From RYN-433 sp036558265 (GTDB taxonomy: Bacteria > Planctomycetota > Phycisphaerae > Tepidisphaerales > Tepidisphaeraceae): a stretch of 11,266 bases of DNA. Positions 1 to 6,511 of this stretch are shown here, piece after piece (position 1 is the first letter of the stretch; every line of letters begins with the position of its first letter). The stretch covers positions 1-11,266 of the forward strand of contig DATBFY010000511.1 of NCBI GenBank assembly GCA_036558265.1. The letters run 5' to 3'. The notes beneath the pieces were generated by a model. The model was given only the letters and a program-made list of their open reading frames with translations. It had not been told where the DNA came from and ran no database searches. The translations under genes and the position numbers were made by a program.

Positions 1-1514
1 AGTTCGAGTCGGATCGCGGTCACTTTGCGTAGGGGGGTCCTGCATGTGACGAGATACGTGTCCTTGTCGGGCCGCTCGCCGGACGCCAGGATCGAACTAT
101 CTTTGAGCCTGGTCAGCGTCGCCCCGCCCGCGGAGAAGGCCTCGACCGGTTCGAGCACCTTCCAGGACGACTCGAACGCGGCGCGGCGCGCTTCCCACGC
201 GCTTACCTTCGCCTGAGATTCGAGGCTGAGCAGCGCCGTCATCGGGTAAGCGCCGGCTTCGAGATCCGATCGTCGCTTCAACAATTTTCGCCGTTCGGCG
301 AGCACTTTCGGATCGGGATCGTAGGGCCGATCGATGCGGTCCACGCCTGCGAACACGGCTTGAAGCGCGTAATAATCCGTCTGCGGGATGGGATCGAACT
401 TGTGGTTGTGACACCGCGCACAATGGACGGTCGAGCTGACGAACGTGGACATCGCCGTCGCCAGCATGTCGTCGCGATCGAGATAGCGGGCGGCCTGCTT
501 GTCGAGCGTGCCGTCGAGGATGCCCATCTGCGAGCTTTCGTCCCACGGGCCGGCGGCGATGAAGCCCGTCGCGACGACGCCGTCGGGATCGTCGGGATAC
601 AGCGCGTCACCCGCGATTTGCTCCTCGACGAACCGCGCGTACGGCTTGTCGGCGTTGAACGAGCGGATCAGGTAATCGCGATACGGCCAGGCGTTGGGAC
701 GCGGCTTGTCCTCGTCGTTGCCGTGGGTGTCGGCGTAGTGGACGACGTCCATCCAGTGCCGCGCCCACCGTTCGCCATAGCGCGGGCTGGCGAGCAGTCG
801 ATCGACCACCTTCTCGTACGCATCAGGCGAGCGATCGCAGACGAAAGCTTCGACTTCCTGCGGCGTGGGAGGCAGGCCCGTGAGGTCGAACGTGACTCGG
901 CGGATGAGCGTCCGGCGATCCGCCTCCGGCGACGGACGCAAACCTTTCTTCTCAAGCGTTGCGACGACGAACGAGTCAATCGGATTCCGTCCCCAATCGC
1001 CCTTGACCTGCGGCACCGCCGGTTTCGCCAGAGGACGATACGCCCAATGCTCCCCGCCGGCCGCTTGCGTCGTCGCGCCGCTCGCCAGTGATTCAGGCCA
1101 CTTCGCCCCCTGATCGATCCACGCGCGCAAGGTCCCGATCTGCTCGGCGGACAGCCCGTCACCCTTGGGCGGCATCTGGATCTCATCATTCGCGCCGGCG
1201 ACGTACTGGATGAGCGCGCTCTTCGCACTGTCGCCCGGCACGATCGCCCCGCCGATCGATCCGCCCTTGAGCGCGACGTCCTTCACGTCGAGCCGATAGT
1301 CGCTCTTCTGTTTTTTGACGCCGTGACAGTCGTAACACGCCTTGGCGAAGATCGGCCGCACGTCGCGCTCGTAATCCACCTGCCGGGCCGCCGCGGGCGG
1401 CAACCTGGACAGGTCCACCTTCCCCTTTTTCTCGGCGCCGACCGACAGCGAGACGCCCAACGCGCCCACGAGCAGCGCGACACCCGCATTTCGGATGAAA
1501 CGTGTCTTCAGCAT
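1..1514 (-). CDS. Planctomycete cytochrome c / DUF1549 (PSCyt1-PSCyt2) secreted protein, C-terminus cut by window edge
   Basis: The minus-strand frame opens at an ATG at 1514 and stays open to base 1, giving about 504 residues with no stop, so the gene continues outside. Residues 1-27 look like a signal peptide (KTRFIRN, then a hydrophobic run ending SVGA). A haem-binding CYDCH lies at residues 60-64, followed by a downstream QMPPKGDGLS segment that probably carries the axial Met, as in planctomycete cytochrome c (PSCyt1). From about residue 177 comes a typical DUF1549 (PSCyt2) domain: NPIDSFV, LTGLPPTPQEVEAF, YGERWARHWMD, and a second CxxCH (CARCHNH, 365-371). Residues from about 449 onward start the linker often found before DUF1553 (PSD1), which would lie beyond the window. 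The protein is probably periplasmic. Its function is unproven; such proteins are often placed with DUF1501 or polymer-degradation genes. A GGAG lies 13 bases before the start. It is divergent from the sigma factor gene. Confidence 0.93.
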   Translation of the reverse strand, partial: MLKTRFIRNAGVALLVGALGVSLSVGAEKKGKVDLSRLPPAAARQVDYERDVRPIFAKACYDCHGVKKQKSDYRLDVKDVALKGGSIGGAIVPGDSAKSALIQYVAGANDEIQMPPKGDGLSAEQIGTLRAWIDQGAKWPESLASGATTQAAGGEHWAYRPLAKPAVPQVKGDWGRNPIDSFVVATLEKKGLRPSPEADRRTLIRRVTFDLTGLPPTPQEVEAFVCDRSPDAYEKVVDRLLASPRYGERWARHWMDVVHYADTHGNDEDKPRPNAWPYRDYLIRSFNADKPYARFVEEQIAGDALYPDDPDGVVATGFIAAGPWDESSQMGILDGTLDKQAARYLDRDDMLATAMSTFVSSTVHCARCHNHKFDPIPQTDYYALQAVFAGVDRIDRPYDPDPKVLAERRKLLKRRSDLEAGAYPMTALLSLESQAKVSAWEARRAAFESSWKVLEPVEAFSAGGATLTRLKDSSILASGERPDKDTYLVTCRTPLRKVTAIRLE

Positions 1515-1550
1515 CGGCGCGGCATCTTTCTCCGGGGGCGAATCATACCC

Positions 1551-1562
1551 CAAGTGCACTTG
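1551..1562. promoter_or_regulatory. Perfect 12-bp palindrome in divergent promoter region, candidate operator
   Basis: CAAGTGCACTTG is a perfect self-complementary 12-mer. It lies 37 bases upstream of the cytochrome start (minus strand) and 69 bases upstream of the chosen sigma factor start (plus strand). That is a suitable place for a dimeric regulator acting on one or both genes. No convincing -35/-10 pair could be named. The 116-base gap 1515-1630 also holds an AT-richer stretch at about 1595-1620. Confidence 0.3.
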
Positions 1563-1630
1563 TTCTATCCCACCGACAGCGCGGCGTGGCCGCCATTTTC
1601 TCTTTATGGGCAATCGTTAAGCTGCGTCGC

Positions 1631-2185
1631 GTGCCCGCCGACACGCCGCCACCGGCTGATGATCCCCGCTCCGACCAGCAGCTCGTCGCCGCCGCGAATG
1701 CCGGTGATCCCGCCGCTTTTGACGCCCTCTATCACCGCTACAAGAAGTGGGTCGTCTCGCTGGCCACGCGCCTGACCGGCGATCCTGAGCAGGCGATGGA
1801 CGTGCTCCAGGAGACGTTCATTTACCTGCTCTCCAAGTTCCCCGGCTTTCGCCTGACGAGCCGGTTGACGACGTTCCTTTACCCAGCCGTCAAGAACATC
1901 AGCATTGGCTTTCGTCGCAAGACGTTGAAATTCATGGGGGGCGATCAGGCGTTCGATTACATGCCCGCGCCCGCGCCGGCCCAACCCCATGAGCTGACGA
2001 CGGTTATTGCAAGCCTCCCGCAGGCCCAGCAGGAGGTCGTCCTGATGCGATTTGTGGACGGCCTCTCGCTGGAGGAAATCGCAATTGCCCTGAAGATCCC
2101 CCTGGGCACCGTTAAGTCTCGACTCCATAACGCGTTAGCCGCACTCCGGGCAGATCCGCGGGTTCAGCGATTCTACGAACCGTGA
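1631..2185 (+). CDS. ECF-type RNA polymerase sigma factor (sigma-70 family)
   Basis: With a GTG start at 1631 the protein has 184 residues, the normal ECF size. Region 2 runs from about residue 26 (DPAAFDALYHRYKKWV) through an ALxG-like TRLTGDPEQAMDVLQETF and FLYPAVKNISIGFRRK. Region 4 lies at about residues 120-172, with SLPQAQQEVVLMRFVDGLSLEEIA and the helix-turn-helix IALKIPLGTVKSRLHNALAAL. It should direct RNA polymerase to a small alternative regulon. The start is uncertain: in-frame GTG codons also occur at 1586 and 1502 and none has a good ribosome site. The 1502 codon would overlap the divergent cytochrome gene. The neighbouring membrane dockerin gene begins 46 bases downstream and is a plausible anti-sigma partner. 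The ECF subgroup cannot be assigned by eye. Confidence 0.92.
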   Translation: MPADTPPPADDPRSDQQLVAAANAGDPAAFDALYHRYKKWVVSLATRLTGDPEQAMDVLQETFIYLLSKFPGFRLTSRLTTFLYPAVKNISIGFRRKTLKFMGGDQAFDYMPAPAPAQPHELTTVIASLPQAQQEVVLMRFVDGLSLEEIAIALKIPLGTVKSRLHNALAALRADPRVQRFYEP

Positions 2186-2231
2186 ACCTCCGGCGGGCCT
2201 GGGTCACTTAATCTTTTGGACGTCATTCGCC

Positions 2232-2816
2232 ATGCCGAACGAGCAAGAGGAACAACTTGATCTGCCGCCCGCGCTCGTCGATGCCCTCCGGGCCGCATAC
2301 GGCCGGCGTCCGGAGATTCCCAGCGGCGTGGATGACGCCATCTTAAGCGCCGCTCGCGACCAGTTCGCCCGCCGGCGGCGGATGCGGATGGCGATTCGCT
2401 GGGGCGCCGCTGCGGCGACGGGCCTGGCCGCGGTCCTCGCGCTGGTCGTCTTCCTTCATCGACCACTCCATCCGTCGCGACCGATCGCCAGGGGCGACAT
2501 CAACGCCGACGGCCAACTCAACATGGTGGACGCCCTCGCCCTGGCCAGGCGCCTGGCCGCCCATGATCGGCTGGATTCGAAGTGGGACATCAATGGCGAC
2601 GGGGTGATCGATCAGAAGGACGTGGACGCGATCGCCAACGCATCGGTGAGTCTCAAACAGACAGGGTTGGCGCGGGCGCGGCTGCCGGGGTTGAATGATC
2701 TGGGCATCGGACGCGCACACGCAGGGCTCGCTTCAGCGAGCGGGATCGCGGGTCAGGCGCGCGCCGTCTCCCTCGCTGAAGCGAGCCCTACGCGAACGTC
2801 GGAGGGCCGCCGATGA
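2232..2816 (+). CDS. Single-pass membrane protein with extracytoplasmic dockerin type I domain; possible anti-sigma factor
   Basis: This is a 194-residue protein. Residues 1-56 are hydrophilic and end in a basic cluster (RRRRMRMAIR), predicting a cytosolic N-terminus. Residues 57-75 form one hydrophobic helix. Two dockerin/EF-hand calcium loops follow outside: DINADGQLNMVD (89-100) and DINGDGVIDQKD (119-130), each with the D-x-N-x-D-G spacing. Dockerins bind cohesins in known systems. Position directly after an ECF sigma factor and the short cytosolic segment suggest an anti-sigma-like sensor, but no recognised anti-sigma domain (zinc-finger HXXXCXXC) is present, so this is inference. Residues 164-186 are encoded by two inverted copies of a palindromic repeat (2723-2740 and 2772-2789), so the tail is probably not ancestral. 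The stop overlaps the next start (ATGA). Confidence 0.85.
   Translation: MPNEQEEQLDLPPALVDALRAAYGRRPEIPSGVDDAILSAARDQFARRRRMRMAIRWGAAAATGLAAVLALVVFLHRPLHPSRPIARGDINADGQLNMVDALALARRLAAHDRLDSKWDINGDGVIDQKDVDAIANASVSLKQTGLARARLPGLNDLGIGRAHAGLASASGIAGQARAVSLAEASPTRTSEGRR
2723..2789. repeat. Pair of palindromic repeats in inverted orientation inside the dockerin gene
   Basis: The 18-base arm AGGGCTCGCTTCAGCGAG (2723-2740) is repeated as its exact reverse complement at 2772-2789, with 31 bases between. Each arm is itself a hairpin: GCTCGCT-TC-AGCGAGC on the left, CTCGCT-GA-AGCGAG on the right. The pair could therefore also fold into one long stem. This has the form of a REP-like or mobile palindromic element, and I recall similar GGCTCGCT...AGCGAGCC elements dispersed in planctomycete genomes (recollection, not verified). 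It lies in frame within the 3' end of the dockerin gene. Confidence 0.75.
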
Positions 2817-3271
2817 ATCGTTTCCTGCTCGCGATCCTTCCACTTGTGTGTCTGGCTGCCGGTCCGGTGGACGCGCCGGCGCCGTCGTCGCGGTTCGCCG
2901 CTATCGACGTGATGATCGACCCGAAGGGCCAGCCGCTGGCCGCATGGCAGATCGAGTTCGCCGCCGAGACCGGGCAGGTCTCGCTCGTCGGCGTGGAATC
3001 CGGCGAACCCGGTGCGTACGCCAAGCGCCCACCTTACTACGACCCGGCCGCGCTGGCGGGTAACCGGATCATCCTTGGCGACTATTCGCTCGACCCGGCC
3101 ATCCCGAAGACCAAAATCCGAGTCGCCCGCCTGATGCTCGAAATCCGCGGCGCCGCCAAGCCGCAGTACGTCACGAAACTGATCACCGCCGCCGATCCGG
3201 ATGGAAAAGCCATCCCGGCAAACGTGTCCGTGAACGACGCATCCCAGCCGCGTAGCGGCGACAAAAAGTAG
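2813..3271 (+). CDS. Small secreted protein, cohesin-like (tentative)
   Basis: The product is 152 residues. The start is supported by GGAGGG at 2801-2806 and overlaps the previous stop (ATGA), so translation is probably coupled to the dockerin gene. Residues 1-21 form a signal peptide (RFLLAILPLVCLAAG). The mature part is about 125 residues and beta-rich, with PLAAWQIEFAAETGQVSLVG (41-60), YYDPAAL (75-81), NRIILGDYSLD (84-94) and RVARLMLEIRG (103-113). This order (alternating strand, YDP-type turn, late LxxLxxxIxG strand) resembles the cohesin jelly-roll. The similarity is by eye only and could be another beta-sandwich. Adjacency to a dockerin gene strengthens the idea. The last residues (QPRSGDKK) are encoded partly by a palindrome at 3247-3259. 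It is not a lipoprotein: no lipobox fits Cys13. Confidence 0.7.
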   Translation: MNRFLLAILPLVCLAAGPVDAPAPSSRFAAIDVMIDPKGQPLAAWQIEFAAETGQVSLVGVESGEPGAYAKRPPYYDPAALAGNRIILGDYSLDPAIPKTKIRVARLMLEIRGAAKPQYVTKLITAADPDGKAIPANVSVNDASQPRSGDKK

Positions 3272-3327
3272 CCTCGGGCGCGAGCCCGTGGAATCTGAAA
3301 CGACACGACGACCAGCCCCATCGGGGC
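3247..3327. repeat. Cluster of three different short palindromes at the end of the cohesin-like gene and the vWA leader
   Basis: Three hairpins follow one another: GCCGC-GTA-GCGGC (3247-3259, still coding), CGGGC-GCGA-GCCCG (3275-3288, just after the TAG stop) and GCCCC-ATC-GGGGC (3315-3327). Each looks like a separate dispersed palindromic repeat type rather than one terminator, as no T-tract follows any of them. They fill most of the 82-base gap before the vWA gene and may attenuate or stabilise the operon mRNA. Confidence 0.6.
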
Positions 3328-3340
3328 AACAGAACACGTC

Positions 3341-3347
3341 AAAGGAG
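3341..3347 (+). promoter_or_regulatory. Ribosome binding site deciding the start of the VIT-vWA gene
   Basis: AAAGGAG lies 6 bases before the ATG at 3354. It favours that start over the in-frame upstream codon at 3288, which would place 22 extra polar residues before the signal peptide and overlaps a repeat hairpin. Confidence 0.8.
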
Positions 3348-3353
3348 TCGCCG

Positions 3354-5465
3354 ATGACTCTCGCTCGAACCCTCGTCCTGATCCTGCTCCCGTTGCTCGC
3401 CGTGGCCTTGATGTCGGGCTGCTCCGCCGCGTCGGCCAAGTCGTCACCACCGGCCGGTTACGTCGCACACGCCGGCATCAGCGCCATCGGGCCTGAGGCC
3501 GCGGCCCCCGCTGCCGTCCTCTCCTCCCTCATCCCCGGCCAAACCACCCCCTCTCGCGAAGAGGAACTCTGGGTCGTCGCCAAATACGAAGGCGACGCGC
3601 AGCAGCCCGCCGCGAACGACGAAATTCCCGGCAGCGGCGCCCTGGTCGCCCGCCTCCCTGACCAGCAAAACCCCGTCCCCGTCCCACTCAAGCACACCGA
3701 CGTCCGCGCCGACATCGCCGGCTACATCGCCACCGTCAACGTCGCCCAGCGGTATCACAACCCGTTTGCCTCGAAGATCGAGGCCGTCTACGTCTTCCCG
3801 CTGCCCCACAACGCCGCGGTGAACGAGTTCGTCATGACCATCGGCGATCGCAAGATCCGCGGCATCATCCGGGAGCGCGCCGAGGCCGAGCGCATCTACA
3901 CCGACGCCAAACGACAGGGTTACGTCGCGTCGCTCCTGACGCAGGAGCGGCCCAACATCTTCACGCAGTCCGTCGCCAACATTGAGCCTGGCAAGGCGAT
4001 CGACATCCACATCACGTACTTCCACACGCTGGCCTACGGCGACGGCTGGTACGAGTGGCACTTCCCCATGGTGGTCGGGCCGCGGTTCAATCCGCCCGAT
4101 TCCTCGAGCGGCATCGGCGCTGTCCCCCGCGGGGCGTATGGCGCGTCCGGACAGAAGACCGAGGTGCAGTATCTCAAACCCAACGAACGCTCCGGGCATG
4201 ACATCTCGCTCGCCATCCATCTCGACGCCGGCGTGAAGATCGAACAACTCGACGTCCCGACCCACCGAACCGACTCGCGGGTCGAGGACGCCCACGCCGA
4301 CGTCACGCTCGCCGCTTCCGACGCGATTCCGAACAAGGACTTCGTCCTCCGCTACCGCGTCGCGGGCGATCGGCTCAAATCCGGGCTCTTCGCCACGCGC
4401 GATGAGAAGGGGGCCGGCTACTTCACCCTGATGCTCTACCCGCCGCAGTCGCTGCGGAATCTGCCGCGCAAACCGCTGGAACTGGTCTACGTTCTCGACT
4501 GCTCGGGCAGCATGGACGGCCGCCCGATCGCCCAGGCCAAGGGCGCCATCCGCCAGGCGCTGGCGCGCATGGGCCCCGACGACACCTTCCAGATCGTCAA
4601 GTTCTCCAACGACGCCCAGTGGATGTCCGACCGCCCGCTCGCGGCCTCGCGCCAAAATATCGCCAAGGCGCTGAAATACCTGGATCAACCCTACGGTGGC
4701 GGCGGCACGATGATGATCGAGGGGATCCGAAAGTCCCTCGACTTCCCCCACGACGAGTCGCGCCTCCGTTTCGTCTGCTTCCTCACCGACGGCTTCATCG
4801 GCAACGAGGCCGACATCCTGGGCGAGATCCACCAGCGCCTGGGTTCCAGCCGCATCTTCTCCTTCGGCGTCGGCAGCAGCGTCAACCGCTACCTTCTCGA
4901 TCACATGGCCAAGATGCGCCGCGGCGCGGTCGCGTACCTCGGCCTCAACCAGAAGCCCGAACCGGTGATGGACGCCTTCTTCGAACGCATCAGCCATCCC
5001 GCGCTCACCGACGTAGCGATCGACTGGGGCGGCCTGCGCGCGACCGACGTCTTCCCCGCGCAGATCCCCGATCTCTTCGTCGGCCGGCCCGTCATCGTGA
5101 CCGGCAGGTTCACCGGCAACGGCATCGCCAACATCCGTGTGAAGGGCAAGGTCGCCAACGAGAACGAAGTGACCCCGCTGACGCTGAACCTCGACACCGC
5201 CGGCGCGAAGAACCCCGCCCTGGGCCCGATCTGGGCACGGATGAAGATCGCCGACCTGGCCGACCGCGCCACCTGGGACGCCAGCGGCAATTTCACCGCG
5301 CCGATCAAGTCCCTGGCGCTGGAACACAACCTGATGAGCGCCTTCACCGCCTTCGTCGCGGTCGACGCCACCCGGCAGACCGAAGGCACCCACGGCACGA
5401 GCGTCGCCGTCCCGGTGCCAGTGCCCGACGGCGTCCCCTACGAGACGACGGTGGCGCCGAAATAG
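3354..5465 (+). CDS. VIT domain and von Willebrand factor A domain lipoprotein
   Basis: The product has 703 residues. The N-terminus is a lipoprotein signal peptide with lipobox LMSGC, so Cys23 would be lipidated. After a Pro/Ala-rich linker, a VIT domain covers about residues 103-235 (VPLKHTDVRADIAGYIATVN, NPFASKIEAVYVFPLP, IRGIIRERAEAERIYTDAKR, NIFTQSVANIEPG). A vWA domain follows at about 375-550 with an intact metal site: DCSGS from D382, T452 in GGGGTMM, and D479 in LTDG. About 150 residues of beta-rich C-terminal region remain. The VIT-vWA pair is the architecture of inter-alpha-trypsin inhibitor heavy chains and of bacterial surface proteins. The role is likely metal-dependent protein binding at the outer or inner membrane surface. 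No LPxTG-like sorting signal or C-terminal helix is seen, unlike sortase-target relatives. It is probably the last gene of the sigma factor operon, although the repeat-filled 82-base gap may separate it. Confidence 0.93.
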   Translation: MTLARTLVLILLPLLAVALMSGCSAASAKSSPPAGYVAHAGISAIGPEAAAPAAVLSSLIPGQTTPSREEELWVVAKYEGDAQQPAANDEIPGSGALVARLPDQQNPVPVPLKHTDVRADIAGYIATVNVAQRYHNPFASKIEAVYVFPLPHNAAVNEFVMTIGDRKIRGIIRERAEAERIYTDAKRQGYVASLLTQERPNIFTQSVANIEPGKAIDIHITYFHTLAYGDGWYEWHFPMVVGPRFNPPDSSSGIGAVPRGAYGASGQKTEVQYLKPNERSGHDISLAIHLDAGVKIEQLDVPTHRTDSRVEDAHADVTLAASDAIPNKDFVLRYRVAGDRLKSGLFATRDEKGAGYFTLMLYPPQSLRNLPRKPLELVYVLDCSGSMDGRPIAQAKGAIRQALARMGPDDTFQIVKFSNDAQWMSDRPLAASRQNIAKALKYLDQPYGGGGTMMIEGIRKSLDFPHDESRLRFVCFLTDGFIGNEADILGEIHQRLGSSRIFSFGVGSSVNRYLLDHMAKMRRGAVAYLGLNQKPEPVMDAFFERISHPALTDVAIDWGGLRATDVFPAQIPDLFVGRPVIVTGRFTGNGIANIRVKGKVANENEVTPLTLNLDTAGAKNPALGPIWARMKIADLADRATWDASGNFTAPIKSLALEHNLMSAFTAFVAVDATRQTEGTHGTSVAVPVPVPDGVPYETTVAPK

Positions 5466-5485
5466 GGAGTTCGCCTCTGGGTGCG

Positions 5486-5549
5486 CGACATATTTTTCTC
5501 TTGCAGTGCCGTTCTCATTATATTAATTATTACTAGCTAACTTAAGGAG
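5486..5549 (+). promoter_or_regulatory. AT-rich promoter region and ribosome site for the small lipoprotein gene
   Basis: The stretch 5490-5545 is far more AT-rich than anything around it. It contains TTGCAG (5501-5506) as a possible -35 element, followed by TATTAA and TAATTA sequences at 5521-5529. No -10 hexamer fits the consensus well at a 16-18-base spacing, so exact elements are not assigned. AAGGAG at 5544-5549 sits 5 bases before the ATG at 5555. Confidence 0.45.
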
Positions 5550-5554
5550 CCCCC

Positions 5555-6340
5555 ATGTTCAGCCGCTCCCTCGCCCTGTCTGCCGCGCTATTCCTCCTCG
5601 CCGGCTGCACGGAATATCACGCCCCCGGTGGCCCCGCCGACTTCCGGGCGCTGGGCGTTACCCCCGAGGCCCAGCAGGCCGCCACGCCCGCGGACATCAA
5701 CGCTGACTTCAACAAGCATCCGCTCGCCGCATTTCCGGCGAACCTGGCGGTCGTCCGCATCCAGGCGCCCGGCTACGTCTCCGACACCGCCCAGGGCTTC
5801 GGCAGCGGCGCCTACAGCGTCGTCCTCACCCGCGACGTCGAGCCCGAGAACGCCATCACGCGCCTCTCCAAGCTCCCGCAACTCCGAGGCGTCGCGCCGG
5901 TCGGTCGGTTGCTCCTCCCCACGCAGCTTAATTCCGACCGCGAGTTGCGCGAGGCCGCCGCGCGCCTCCAGTGCGACATGCTGCTCATCTATACGCTCGA
6001 CACCAGTTTCCACGACCGCGACACGTTTGCGCCGGCGAGCATTGTGACGCTGGGGTTGTCGCCGACGAAGGCGACGAAGGTCGTCACTACCGCGTCGGCG
6101 GTGCTGTTGGATACTCGCAGCGGCTTCGTCTATGGCGTTTCGGAGGCGTCGTCCCGCAAGGACGGCATCGCCAGTGCGTGGACCACCGAGTCCGCGATCG
6201 ACGCCGATCGGCAGCGGACCGAGACCGAGGCCTTCCAGAAACTTGTCGGCGATGTCGAGACGATGTGGAAAGGGGTCGTCCAGGAGTTCGGCCCCGGCTC
6301 GCCGCGCGGCGGCGGCACCCGATATCCGACCGGCGGCTGA
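5555..6340 (+). CDS. Small lipoprotein of unknown function
   Basis: This 261-residue protein begins with a clear lipoprotein signal peptide; LLAGC puts the lipidated Cys at 18. The mature part is globular with alternating strands and helices: NLAVVRIQAPGY, SVVLTRDVEPENAITRLSKL, then LREAAARLQCDMLLIYTLDT (about 130-149), and a later AVLLDTRSGFVYGVSEAS. The pattern 'array of residues deciding whether a subunit is in the set, then a V/LLDxRSG strand' vaguely recalls CsgG-like periplasmic lipoproteins that sense or assemble, but I do not recognise a family. The C-terminal end is Gly/Pro-rich (FGPGSPRGGGTRYP). A strong ribosome site and its own AT-rich promoter region suggest independent, possibly high, expression. 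It shares only direction with the vWA lipoprotein upstream. Confidence 0.88.
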   Translation: MFSRSLALSAALFLLAGCTEYHAPGGPADFRALGVTPEAQQAATPADINADFNKHPLAAFPANLAVVRIQAPGYVSDTAQGFGSGAYSVVLTRDVEPENAITRLSKLPQLRGVAPVGRLLLPTQLNSDRELREAAARLQCDMLLIYTLDTSFHDRDTFAPASIVTLGLSPTKATKVVTTASAVLLDTRSGFVYGVSEASSRKDGIASAWTTESAIDADRQRTETEAFQKLVGDVETMWKGVVQEFGPGSPRGGGTRYPTGG

Positions 6341-6418
6341 CTTTGCCGACACGGCGTCAGTGGATGCACTGATGGCCTCGCGGTCCGGTCGTGCGACATG
6401 CCCGGCATATGCGCAGAT

Positions 6419-6440
6419 CCGCCGGTGGGGGGGCCGGCGG
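6419..6440. other. GC-rich hairpin in the gap before the sulfotransferase gene
   Basis: CCGCCGG (6419-6425) pairs with CCGGCGG (6434-6440) around an 8-base G-rich loop. No T-tract follows, so it is not a clear intrinsic terminator. The rest of the 171-base gap 6341-6511 shows no further signal beyond a ribosome site at its end. Confidence 0.3.
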
Positions 6441-6500
6441 CTCTCCATTCAATAACCCACGCCCTCACGCGTACTGCTTGCGGCCGGTGCATATTCGTGA

Positions 6501-6505
6501 AAGGA
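6501..6505 (+). promoter_or_regulatory. Ribosome binding site deciding the sulfotransferase start
   Basis: AAGGA lies 6 bases before the ATG at 6512. An in-frame ATG at 6398 would add 38 residues unlike the family and without a ribosome site. Confidence 0.65.
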
Positions 6506-6511
6506 CGTAAG

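Noticed and set aside
360..1091. A plus-strand frame over the cytochrome gene
   Set aside because: The minus-strand frame encodes a clear DUF1549 protein across this stretch, so the plus frame is a shadow.
2723..3327. CRISPR array
   Set aside because: The repeats are short palindromes of different sequences at irregular spacing, without spacer-repeat periodicity or cas genes.
3288..3353. N-terminal extension of the vWA protein
   Set aside because: It would bury the lipoprotein signal peptide behind polar residues; AAAGGAG supports 3354.
3444..5393. A 649-residue open frame on the minus strand
   Set aside because: It is antisense to the VIT-vWA gene, whose motifs are unmistakable. Long antisense frames are expected in GC-rich DNA with strong third-position bias, and its composition (Gly/Val/Asp/Arg) is that of a shadow.
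5200..5465. Sortase sorting signal at the vWA protein C-terminus
   Set aside because: No LPxTG-like motif, terminal hydrophobic helix or basic tail is present, and the lipobox already gives an anchor.
4619..5536. A 305-residue plus-strand frame overlapping the vWA gene
   Set aside because: The translation is Arg/Pro/His-rich with no domain, typical of a shifted frame of a GC-rich gene.
6398..6511. N-terminal extension of the sulfotransferase from an upstream ATG
   Set aside because: There is no ribosome site at 6398 and the extra residues cross a hairpin; AAGGA before 6512 decides the start.
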